A DNA stretch of 6,162 nt from RGIG1995 sp045587445 (lineage in GTDB: Bacteria; Bacillota; Clostridia; Oscillospirales; CAG-272), in contig JAZNCH010000073.1 in NCBI GenBank assembly GCA_045587445.1, positions 1-6,162 of the forward strand, in the 5' to 3' direction. Position numbers and translations under genes: made by a program. The first letter of the stretch is position 1, and each line of letters begins with the position of its first letter. The notes under the pieces were generated by a model. It did no database searches. It was not told the DNA's origin and saw nothing but the letters and a program-made list of their open reading frames with translations. Of the stretch, positions 1 through 4,860 are shown piece by piece.

Positions 1-272
1 TAACAAGCATTGCCCGACCACGAACCAACGGTATATACTGTGATCTTTTTGGTTTCTGCGGCAGACCAACCGTTCATATAACGGAGTTCGCCGTGTCCCC
101 AATCACCGCCGAAGTTATCGTCACCTTCACGGGGGAAGGACATCATAACAACCTCTGCGGTGGTACTCTCTGCGGCAAAGGCAGTTGTAGAGCCAATGCC
201 AAGAAAAGAAGAAAGGCACATAATAACGGCAAGCAACGCCGACGTACCTTTTTTGAATAAACTCATTTTCAT
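1..272 (-). CDS. Secreted surface/pilin-like protein, N-terminal part (cut by window edge)
   Basis: Start ATG at 272-270, with AGGAGG at 286-281 and an 8-base gap; 90 codons are visible before the left edge, without a stop. The protein begins with a Lys-rich n-region (MKMSLFKKG) and a hydrophobic core to about residue 30. A signal peptidase I site follows (TTAFA before AES, residues 29-36), so it is exported. The mature part has Asp/Gly/Trp-rich sequence (DDNFGGDWGHGELRYMNGW, residues 51-69) and stops at GNAC, residue 90. From memory, this kind of N-terminus occurs on large SpaA-type or thioester-domain surface proteins carried by Firmicute conjugative elements. In those a Cys shortly after this point forms a Cys-Gln thioester, but the diagnostic region lies outside the window. 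It is last in the visible minus-strand run, only 28 bases beyond a terminator hairpin. Export is well supported; the family name is tentative. Confidence 0.7.
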   Translation of the reverse strand, partial: MKMSLFKKGTSALLAVIMCLSSFLGIGSTTAFAAESTTAEVVMMSFPREGDDNFGGDWGHGELRYMNGWSAAETKKITVYTVGSWSGNAC

Positions 273-290
273 AAAATGATCCTCCTTTTG

Positions 291-324
291 AAATAGAAAA
301 ACGCACCGATTTTTCACGGTGCGT
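291..324 (-). terminator. Intrinsic terminator or attenuator after the lipoprotein gene
   Basis: An 8-bp perfect stem (acgcaccg at 301-308 with cggtgcgt at 317-324) has an 8-base loop. Read on the minus strand it is followed by TTTTTCTATTTC. It starts 17 bases after the lipoprotein stop codon. It sits so close to the ribosome site of the next gene (286-281) that no separate promoter fits between them, so it may act as a partial terminator inside an operon. The plus-strand side also has a short T-run (327-331), so weak bidirectional action is possible. Confidence 0.75.
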
Positions 325-340
325 CCTTTTTAATATTTAG

Positions 341-1090
341 TTAAGCGTAGCCGATATAAATATCGTAGCAATCGTTACCAACCGACTCTGCCCAAATCCA
401 TACGTCGGTTATATCCTCATCGTTTGCATATCGGTTCAAACGGCTTTGTATATCTCTTTCGAGGTAGATACAATGCGAACCTGCTCGTATGGGATTGTCC
501 CAACAATCGACTGCGGCAGCATCTAAAACAAGACCTTTACTCTGTGCATAGTTCTTTGCATATCCTACCCAATAGCCAATGTCAAAGGCTTTAGGCGGTT
601 CTGTGGTTTCGGGTGCTTGTGTTTCAGGTTCGGGTGCTGGTTCTTCCGTAGGCTCGGTTTTATTTTCGGTTGGTGTGGTCGTTTCGGGTATCTTCTCCTG
701 CGGTTGCTCAATCGGCTGTGTTTCTGCGGGTTTGGTTTCCTGCGGCTCCGTATCTGTTACAGGGGTTTTTGTTTCGGTAGGCGTAGTAGATGCCGTTTCC
801 TTTTTCTCGGTTGTAGCAGGCTGTTCGGTTGTTACGGAAGGTTTTGTTTCGCTTACTGTTTCTTCGGGTTCGGTCATTTCGGTTTCTTTACTTGCCGAAA
901 AAGAAGATGCCGCATCAGCATTATCAGTTGTCCCTTTCGGATCTTCGTTCTCGGTAGTAGATGTTGTGACCATTTCCGTTAATACAATAGCGGGTGTGCT
1001 CTCCGTAGGCGTATCCGATAATTCCGTCGAATTGTTACAGCCCGTTAAGAGAATGAGGATAGCTGCCAAAATTAAAAATATGCGTTTCAT
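341..1090 (-). CDS. Thr/Pro/Glu-rich lipoprotein with small C-terminal domain
   Basis: 249 residues. ATG at 1090 is preceded by a strong AGGAGGT ribosome site. The N-terminus is a lipoprotein signal: MKR, hydrophobic segment, lipobox L15-T16-G17-C18, so Cys18 should be lipidated and the protein anchored outside the cell membrane. Residues about 20-168 are low-complexity, dominated by Thr, Glu, Pro and Ser (runs such as PTETKTPVTDTEPQETKP), which looks like an extended, acidic wall-spanning stalk. Residues about 169-249 form a compact, aromatic-rich domain with three Cys (196, 207, 241), ending in YDIYIGYA. I do not recognise a named family for this domain. It lies downstream of parAB and just before a surface-protein gene, and lipoproteins of this shape are common in conjugative elements of Clostridia. 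A role in mating contact, adhesion or immunity to superinfection is only inference. Confidence 0.8.
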   Translation of the reverse strand: MKRIFLILAAILILLTGCNNSTELSDTPTESTPAIVLTEMVTTSTTENEDPKGTTDNADAASSFSASKETEMTEPEETVSETKPSVTTEQPATTEKKETASTTPTETKTPVTDTEPQETKPAETQPIEQPQEKIPETTTPTENKTEPTEEPAPEPETQAPETTEPPKAFDIGYWVGYAKNYAQSKGLVLDAAAVDCWDNPIRAGSHCIYLERDIQSRLNRYANDEDITDVWIWAESVGNDCYDIYIGYA

Positions 1091-1271
1091 CGAAAGACCT
1101 CCTTTTGGCTTTCAGTTTACGGAGATTTCGACAATTTACAAGTCTGCGATATATCTCTTTTTTCGGCAGGTACAGCAGGTTTTTGAGGGGGTGAGGTGTG
1201 GAGAGGGGGAGCAAACAACCGCCGCCGTTCCCCTTGATAGAAAAGGGTACACTAACCCCTTGGTAGTCACA

Positions 1272-2207
1272 TTAACGCTCCATATCACGCTGTCGTCTGC
1301 GATACAGCTCCAGCGCCTTGATAATGGTGTCCTCAATCTTTTCCGCAGGCGTCCCCGCAGGAAAATACTTGCTGATTTTTTCTCTTGGCATCCTAAACTG
1401 CTCCTTTTGGTTAGGTTTTTCCTCCTGCATAATGGAAGAAATGACCTCTGCGGTCAACTGACCTTGCTCTGCAAACTTGCGCATCTTGATTGCCTGAGCG
1501 TGGGACGGGGTACAATCGGAATACCCGATTTCCTCATACAGTAGCCGTTGTTCTTTTTCGGCAAGGTAGGAAAGCTCTACGGCGGGTCTTAATGCGATTT
1601 TGTTCTCGTCCACCATATCAAGCAATTCGGGGATAAGTTCGGTAAGGCGGATAAACTTGCGGATTTGTTCGTGACTTTCGCCCGTCTGCTCCGCAAGAAT
1701 CTCTCGACTTCGCTTGCCGTCAAAATTGTGCAACGGTGTTGCACAATTATCTTTGCTTGGTCTGCCTGCTTGCCGTTTCATAGCATCCAACTTCATTTTA
1801 TAAGCAAACGCTTTTTCACTCGGCAAGATAACCTCTCTTTGCAGATTGGAGTCCACCATTATAATAATGGCTTCATCGTCGGTCAGATCACGGACAATGC
1901 AGTTAAGTGTCGGTCGCTCCGCAAGCTCGCTTGCCTTTTTACGCCTATGTCCGGCAATCATTTCATAACCGCCGTTTTGCTTCGGTCGTACAATGGCAGG
2001 GACTAACACACCGTAGCGCTTTACGCTGTCCGCCATTTCAAGCATCTTTTCATCCACCGTTACCTTGAACGGATGGTTGGGAAAGTCGCTGATTTCCGAT
2101 AATGGAATATCCATTACGGTTTCTCGCTTTGCTATATCCCGTTCCTCTTGGGTGGTAAAAAGCTCATCTACTGAGGTCAGAAGGCTGGATACGCTGTCTT
2201 TCGCCAA
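1272..2207 (-). CDS. parB: ParB-family partition protein (CTPase/centromere binding)
   Basis: 311 residues. The N-terminal ParB/Srx-type domain covers about residues 31-125. The nucleotide-binding motif appears as AGHRRKKA (85-92), a variant of GERRxRA, and NLQRE (121-125) matches the conserved (E)NLQR box. A helix-turn-helix region follows at about 168-200 (REILAEQTGESHEQIRKFIR). A charged C-terminal segment (about 280-311) could serve as a dimerisation end. ParB proteins bind parS, slide along DNA in a CTP-dependent way and stimulate ParA ATPase. The start is TTG at 2207-2205, chosen because AGGAGG lies 9 bases upstream at 2222-2217; no ATG at this end is better placed. The reading frame overlaps the end of parA by 44 bases, so the two are probably translationally coupled. 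A 25-base palindrome lies in the codons between the two domains. The length fits element-borne ParB proteins. Confidence 0.92.
   Translation of the reverse strand: MAKDSVSSLLTSVDELFTTQEERDIAKRETVMDIPLSEISDFPNHPFKVTVDEKMLEMADSVKRYGVLVPAIVRPKQNGGYEMIAGHRRKKASELAERPTLNCIVRDLTDDEAIIIMVDSNLQREVILPSEKAFAYKMKLDAMKRQAGRPSKDNCATPLHNFDGKRSREILAEQTGESHEQIRKFIRLTELIPELLDMVDENKIALRPAVELSYLAEKEQRLLYEEIGYSDCTPSHAQAIKMRKFAEQGQLTAEVISSIMQEEKPNQKEQFRMPREKISKYFPAGTPAEKIEDTIIKALELYRRRQRDMER
1724..1748. promoter_or_regulatory. 25-bp palindrome inside parB, candidate parS site
   Basis: Left arm AATTGTGCAAC (1724-1734) and right arm GTTGCACAATT (1738-1748) are exact reverse complements separated by GGT. It falls in parB codons 153-162 (DNCATPLHNF), the variable linker between the N-terminal domain and the helix-turn-helix. 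Chromosomal ParB systems are known to carry parS inside parB-family genes (spo0J of Bacillus subtilis). The sequence differs from the canonical Spo0J parS, as expected for an element with its own specificity. The palindrome is certain; the parS role is inference. Confidence 0.55.
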
Positions 2208-2985
2208 TTCCTTGCACCTCCTTTACCAAGTTTGCATACGCTTTTGCGGCTTTGCCGTTAGGGTCGTGCTTGAATATGCTCTTGTCCTTGGTGCTGATTT
2301 CGCCAAGTCTTACGGTAGCGGGGATAACTGTATCGAATACAGGAAAGTGCCGTTTGTAGTTCTCCTTGATAGCCTTTACCACATCCTTGCGGAAGTTGGT
2401 GTCATTCGCCATCGTCAAGAATATTCCGCCTACCTCTAACTTGGGATTGATCTGCCGCTTTACTTGCCGTACCGTGCCGAGTAGTTCGGTCATATCTTCC
2501 GCCGCAAAATACTCCGCTTGTACGGGGACGAGCACATAATCGGATGCAGACAAGGCATTGATAACCAACATACCGAGGGAAGGGCGGCAATCAAGCAACA
2601 CATAGTCATAACCGTCTTTTACGCTGTCAATATACTGTCGCAGTACGGTTTCACGGCTGAACGCATTGACAAGTCCCGTTTCCACCGCAGACAAAGTACG
2701 GTTGCCGGGTACAAAGTCAAAGCCTTCGTAATGATGCAGGATTTCCGGATGCTCCGTGACCTCGTTTCCTGCAACAATATCATTCATACAGTTTCCGAGA
2801 GTCAACGGCATATCGTGGGGTTTGCGCTGTCCCAACATCTTGGTTAAATCGCCCTGTGGGTCAACATCCACAAGCAAGACCTTTTTGCCGTGCATCGCAA
2901 GACCGGCTCCGAGATTATACACGGTTGTGGTTTTACCCACGCCGCCCTTTTGGTTTGCTACGGCAATAACCTTTGTTTTCGCCAT
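2164..2985 (-). CDS. parA: ParA-family partition ATPase
   Basis: 273 residues. ATG at 2985 is preceded by AGGAGG at 2999-2994 with an 8-base gap. Deviant Walker A motif KGGVGKTT is at residues 13-20, including the signature lysine K13 and the P-loop lysine K18. The A' motif VLLVDVDPQGD (36-46) and Walker B YVLLDCRPSLG (128-138) follow. There is no N-terminal DNA-binding extension, so it resembles the short, Soj/MinD-like ParA class. Family knowledge: ATP-bound ParA dimers coat the nucleoid and are released by ParB-parS complexes, which moves or equalises the cargo DNA. The last 14 codons or so share DNA with the start of parB. On a conjugative element it probably prevents loss of the excised or replicating circular form; that role is inferred from the gene pair and neighbourhood. 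Confidence 0.95.
   Translation of the reverse strand: MAKTKVIAVANQKGGVGKTTTVYNLGAGLAMHGKKVLLVDVDPQGDLTKMLGQRKPHDMPLTLGNCMNDIVAGNEVTEHPEILHHYEGFDFVPGNRTLSAVETGLVNAFSRETVLRQYIDSVKDGYDYVLLDCRPSLGMLVINALSASDYVLVPVQAEYFAAEDMTELLGTVRQVKRQINPKLEVGGIFLTMANDTNFRKDVVKAIKENYKRHFPVFDTVIPATVRLGEISTKDKSIFKHDPNGKAAKAYANLVKEVQGIGERQRIQPSDLSR
2215..2224 (-). promoter_or_regulatory. Ribosome binding site that fixes the parB TTG start
   Basis: AAAGGAGGTG on the minus strand lies entirely inside the 3' end of parA, with the AGGAGG core (2217-2222) 9 bases before TTG at 2207. Its strength supports initiation at the rare start codon and implies that ribosomes translating parA pass over the parB start site. Confidence 0.8.
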
Positions 2986-3010
2986 TCGCGTGTCCTCCTT
3001 TACACAGATT

Positions 3011-3037
3011 TAGCCGACCACGGCGAATGATCGGCTA
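3011..3037 (-). promoter_or_regulatory. Inverted repeat in the parA leader (operator or RNA hairpin)
   Basis: TAGCCGACCA (3011-3020) and TGATCGGCTA (3028-3037) form a 10-bp arm pair with one mismatch that becomes a G-U wobble in minus-strand RNA; the loop is 7 bases. It ends about 11 bases before the parA ribosome site and is not followed by a T-run, so it is not a normal terminator. An operator for ParA/ParB autoregulation, a centromere-like site or a translation-control hairpin would all fit. Confidence 0.5.
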
Positions 3038-3048
3038 TGTAGGGGAAT

Positions 3049-3083
3049 AGAAAAAGCCGCCTATTCTTTTGGAATAAGCGGCT
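3049..3083 (-). terminator. Intrinsic terminator of the three-gene upstream operon
   Basis: A 12-bp stem (3055-3066 with 3072-3083; one G-U pair in minus-strand RNA) has a 5-base TTTTG/CAAAA loop and is followed on the minus strand by TTTTTCTATT. It lies 15 bases after the stop of the 55-residue gene and separates that operon from parAB, so parA probably has its own promoter in the remaining short gap. Confidence 0.85.
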
Positions 3084-3098
3084 GTGCGGTTATGTATG

Positions 3099-3266
3099 TC
3101 ATACTCTTAACTTTTTCACGGGAGCGTTCATCACTTTAAGGATTACCTCGTCCACAATATCGGCGGTTCTGCCTTGACGTACAAGGTCGTTCTTAAACTC
3201 CACAAGGCAACGGAGCAAGGTGCTATGTTGCTCGTTATTCAATAACATATATCGTTTATTCTTCAT
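3099..3266 (-). CDS. Small 55-residue hypothetical protein
   Basis: 55 residues, ATG at 3266-3264, TGA at 3101-3099. The ribosome site (AAAGGAG, 3279-3273) overlaps the stop codon of the preceding gene, and the gap between the two genes is only 11 bases, so translation is probably coupled. The protein begins MKNKRYMLLNNEQHSTLL and has a likely helical body (LVEFKNDLVRQGRTADIVDEVILKVMNAP) and a basic end (VKKLRV). There is no signal peptide or membrane segment, so it should be cytoplasmic. I do not recognise a named family. It is supported as real by the ribosome site, tight spacing and the terminator directly after it. Confidence 0.75.
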   Translation of the reverse strand: MKNKRYMLLNNEQHSTLLRCLVEFKNDLVRQGRTADIVDEVILKVMNAPVKKLRV

Positions 3267-3277
3267 ACTCTGCTCCT

Positions 3278-3568
3278 TTACTTATCGTATGTAGGGATTG
3301 AACCTGCTACAAAGGTGTCGTACACGAAAGCAGCTCCTAAACGAAAACCAACCATAAAGCTATCAGCGGTGGACTCACCGTTCACAACACCCCAGGCATT
3401 TACATAGTCAAGAAATAATTTCTTGTTTTCATCGGCAAGTGCATTGGTTAGCAGTTCCTCGTTTTTTACTAAAAGATCCATTTCCTTTTGGACTGCTGGA
3501 CTTTGCTTTTTGCTTCGTCCTTGCGGCTCGATATTGCCGTAAAAAAATTCTTCTATAAAGTTTTTCAA
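3278..3568 (-). CDS. DUF6809-like small protein
   Basis: 96 residues from a TTG start at 3568-3566, with a GGAAGG-type ribosome site at about 3586-3580; no in-frame ATG near the start is better placed. The protein opens MKNFIEEFFYGNIEPQG, has a charged helical middle (about residues 24-60, NEELLTNALADENKKLFLDYVNAW) and a conserved-looking end (FMVGFRLGAAFVYDTF, residues 72-87). The FFYGNI opening and the F.VGFRLGA ending are, from memory, typical of the DUF6809 family of small proteins found in Firmicute mobile elements; function is unknown. No signal peptide is present. It is the middle gene of a run with the helix-turn-helix gene upstream (77-base gap) and the 55-residue gene downstream. 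Confidence 0.8.
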   Translation of the reverse strand: MKNFIEEFFYGNIEPQGRSKKQSPAVQKEMDLLVKNEELLTNALADENKKLFLDYVNAWGVVNGESTADSFMVGFRLGAAFVYDTFVAGSIPTYDK

Positions 3569-3594
3569 TGCTCTTGCACCTTCCTTTCAATAAT

Positions 3595-3624
3595 AGTGTA
3601 GCAAAAACGCTCTAAAAGCTCCAA
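3595..3624 (-). promoter_or_regulatory. Possible weak promoter before the DUF6809-like gene
   Basis: On the minus strand TTGGAG (3624-3619) and TACACT (3600-3595) are separated by 18 bases. The match to sigma-A boxes is partial and the leader to the TTG start would be very short (about 20 bases), so this is only a possible internal promoter. Confidence 0.25.
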
Positions 3625-3645
3625 TGTGCAAATTTGATATTCGCA

Positions 3646-4224
3646 CTATACTTTTTTCAAAGCATCCTCAAGCATCTGCTTGTGCTTTGCTGACTTTCGT
3701 ACAATCATCAAGCAACGCTCCGAGATCATAAAGTCAAGAAGATACTCTTTCGGGATTTTGCATCTATTATATATTAGGAAAGACTTTAATTCGCCCTTCA
3801 AGCACCATTCGGAAACCGACTTGGTGGTGTATCCGAGGATTTCTGCAACCTCATCGGGAGTGATAACATCGTCATATCGGGAAATCTGCTTTGCAAATAC
3901 GTCCCGTAGGAGGTCTTTGCGAACCTCGGACAGCTTCACCGCCCGTAATCCGAGGGGACGTTCACCATATCCACTCTTATAGTAGTTTTCGGGTGCCTTG
4001 AAAATCAACGGGTCAAGTTCCCGCTGTTTAAGGTACTGGATAACGTCTGTGAGTAGGATTTTATATTTCCGTGTTTTCTTGCCGCTGTTCCGGCAGGGGA
4101 CGATGCCGCTTTCCAAAAGATACGATGCGGTCTTTTTACTGATGTGACATATCCTATAAAACTGATCCTTGGTGATTTCTTCGGGATATGTAGTTCTCAA
4201 AAATTCAATGGTTATCTGTTCCAT
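3646..4224 (-). CDS. Tandem helix-turn-helix DNA-binding protein (excisionase-like)
   Basis: 192 residues. ATG at 4224, ribosome site GAGGTG at 4235-4230 with a short 5-base gap, TAG stop. Two similar DNA-binding segments can be seen. Residues about 17-66 (ITKDQFYRICHISKKTASYLLESGIVPC then TRKYKILLTDVIQYL) and about 119-168 (VITPDEVAEILGYTTKSVSEWCLKGEL then YNRCKIPKEYLLDFM) both follow the MerR/excisionase pattern: recognition helix, short wing, then a K/R-x-P/L tail helix. A linker (about 67-118) is rich in Arg/Lys. It is the gene nearest the attachment site, transcribed away from it, and probably heads a three-gene operon. Known excisionases are usually one such domain of about 60-90 residues, so a double one may be a regulator rather than a directionality factor. 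The DNA-binding call is firm; the exact role is inference. Confidence 0.75.
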   Translation of the reverse strand: MEQITIEFLRTTYPEEITKDQFYRICHISKKTASYLLESGIVPCRNSGKKTRKYKILLTDVIQYLKQRELDPLIFKAPENYYKSGYGERPLGLRAVKLSEVRKDLLRDVFAKQISRYDDVITPDEVAEILGYTTKSVSEWCLKGELKSFLIYNRCKIPKEYLLDFMISERCLMIVRKSAKHKQMLEDALKKV

Positions 4225-4323
4225 AGCTACACCTCATTATGTAATAATCGGTCAACGGCATAGCCATTTGTAAAACTTCGTAGTGTCGAAAACCGCTGTA
4301 TTGATGCGGTTATAATCTCTCTT

Positions 4324-4377
4324 TTTTTCTCTCCATTTTTCTCTCCAACGGGGTGTTTTTCTCTCCATTTTCTCTCA
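4324..4377. repeat. Short direct repeats TTTTTCTCTCCA
   Basis: Three exact copies of TTTTTCTCTCCA are at 4324-4335, 4336-4347 and 4356-4367. A shorter form, TTTTCTCTCA, is at 4368-4377. A related copy, TTTCTCTCCA, is at 4645-4654, closer to the junction. On the minus strand they read TGGAGAGAAAAA. Their position at an element end suggests arm-type recombinase or accessory-protein sites, but this is unproven. Confidence 0.55.
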
Positions 4378-4409
4378 TTTCGGATGAAAAATGACCTCCA
4401 AACACCCCG
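4349..4409. repeat. 10-bp perfect inverted repeat around the direct repeats
   Basis: CGGGGTGTTT (4349-4358) is the exact reverse complement of AAACACCCCG (4400-4409), with 41 bases between. The arms enclose the third and fourth direct-repeat copies. The spacing is long for a terminator; a cruciform or a paired protein-binding site is possible. Confidence 0.5.
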
Positions 4410-4547
4410 ATTATCGTGGGTTCAAATTGACCCTTTTTTCAAGGCTTTTTTCGGCTTTAGCCTTGGAAACCGCTGATTTTACAACGAATATCATTTACTG
4501 CTATCTGCTTTTACTTGCTCCCGACTTCCCATATCTTCAAATTTTCT

Positions 4548-4566
4548 CTGCGGATTCGAAATCCGC
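4548..4566 (+). repeat. Anticodon-arm look-alike; copy of the attachment core
   Basis: CTGCGGATTCGAAATC (4548-4563) differs at one base from 4798-4813 at the tRNA scar, and the two copies are exactly 250 bases apart. Here the sequence folds as a perfect anticodon arm: stem GCGGA (4550-4554) with TCCGC (4562-4566), and a 7-base loop TTCGAAA carrying anticodon CGA. Similarity to the scar continues loosely as TTGC(C)GGCA, but no T arm or CCA end follows, so it is not a tRNA gene. Confidence 0.6.
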
Positions 4567-4678
4567 TTGCGGCATTGGATAGCAAACGCCGAAAACCCTT
4601 GATATATAAGGCTTTTTGCAACGGTTCGACTTGTGGTTATCGGCTTTCTCTCCACCATTTCTCTTGAAAAATCGGGTC

Positions 4679-4707
4679 TTGTAAAGAGTTCGAATAGAGG
4701 TTATAAT
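4679..4707 (+). promoter_or_regulatory. Outward-facing sigma-A promoter near the element end
   Basis: TTGTAA (4679-4684) and perfect TATAAT (4702-4707) are separated by an ideal 17 bases, on the plus strand opposite to all element genes. Transcription would begin near 4714, cross the tRNA fragment and meet the hairpin at 4858-4906. No coding sequence with a ribosome site follows inside the element. Confidence 0.6.
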
Positions 4708-4797
4708 AGTAGAGAACGGTTGCTGTTCGGCAATTTTGCGGAGTAGGTAAATAAAGTGCGTTAAAGTCCGATTTTTTCTGTTGACTTCCATTTTGCA

Positions 4798-4813
4798 CTG
4801 CGGACTCGAAATC
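4798..4813 (+). other. Attachment-site core (attR-like junction)
   Basis: CTGCGGACTCGAAATC spans the point where element sequence meets the tRNA-Ser 3' half. The 5' side (GCGGA, 4800-4804) does not pair correctly with the 3' stem strand (TCAGT, 4812-4816: one G-A mismatch and one G-T pair), as expected if the two sides come from different molecules. The crossover therefore probably lies in or next to the anticodon loop (4805-4811). The other boundary, with the complete tRNA, would be off the left edge. Confidence 0.6.
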
Positions 4814-4860
4814 AGTTTGCCGGCAACGGCACGTGGGTTCGAATCCCACCGTCTCCGCCA
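4805..4860 (+). tRNA. tRNA-Ser(CGA), 3' half only
   Basis: From 5' to 3' it shows: anticodon loop CTCGAAA with CGA at 4807-4809; the 3' anticodon stem strand (4812-4816); a long class II variable arm (TGCCG 4818-4822, loop GCAA, CGGCA 4827-4831); a perfect T arm (GTGGG, TTCGAAT, CCCAC, 4833-4849); the acceptor strand CGTCTCC (4850-4856); discriminator G; and encoded CCA (4858-4860). The matching acceptor strand GGAGACG and a D arm are not found upstream, so this is a truncated copy that cannot make a functional tRNA. A class II arm with CGA identifies serine. Confidence 0.8.

Larger units (their letters stand above)
4225..4797. other. Gene-free terminal region of the element
   Basis: About 570 AT-rich bases without a convincing gene; open frames here lack ribosome sites or run through the tRNA fragment. 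The stretch holds a short hairpin (4291-4296 with 4306-4311), pyrimidine-rich direct repeats (4324-4377, with a further copy at 4645-4654), a 10-bp inverted repeat (4349-4358 with 4400-4409), a 7-bp stem (4440-4446 with 4459-4465), an anticodon-arm look-alike (4548-4566) and an outward promoter (4679-4707). Such density of small repeats fits recombinase and accessory-protein binding sites at an element end. Confidence 0.6.

Noticed and set aside
1244..1264. Possible terminator after parB (AAGGG with CCCTT)
   Set aside because: A 5-bp stem with a weak T-run is too poor to call.
1136..1336. 66-residue minus-strand frame overlapping the end of parB
   Set aside because: No ribosome site and no family likeness; it is an out-of-frame reading of parB continuing into the gap.
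579..1544. Long plus-strand open frame opposite the lipoprotein and parB
   Set aside because: Ser/Val/Gly-rich antisense translation of the Thr/Pro/Glu stalk; no ribosome site or plausible domain.
3234..3246. Small palindrome GTTATT-C-AATAAC in the 55-residue gene
   Set aside because: Arms of only 6 bp in AT-rich coding sequence are expected by chance.
4310..4378. 22-residue charged peptide (starts MRENGEK) on the minus strand, within the direct repeats
   Set aside because: The only GGAGG upstream is 16 bases from the ATG, too far for good initiation, and the composition simply reflects the repeats.
4391..4582. 63-residue plus-strand frame in the terminal region
   Set aside because: No ribosome site, and it ends by reading through the anticodon-arm look-alike.
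4765..4860. A complete tRNA-Ser gene
   Set aside because: No GGAGACG acceptor strand or D arm upstream, and the anticodon stem is mispaired.
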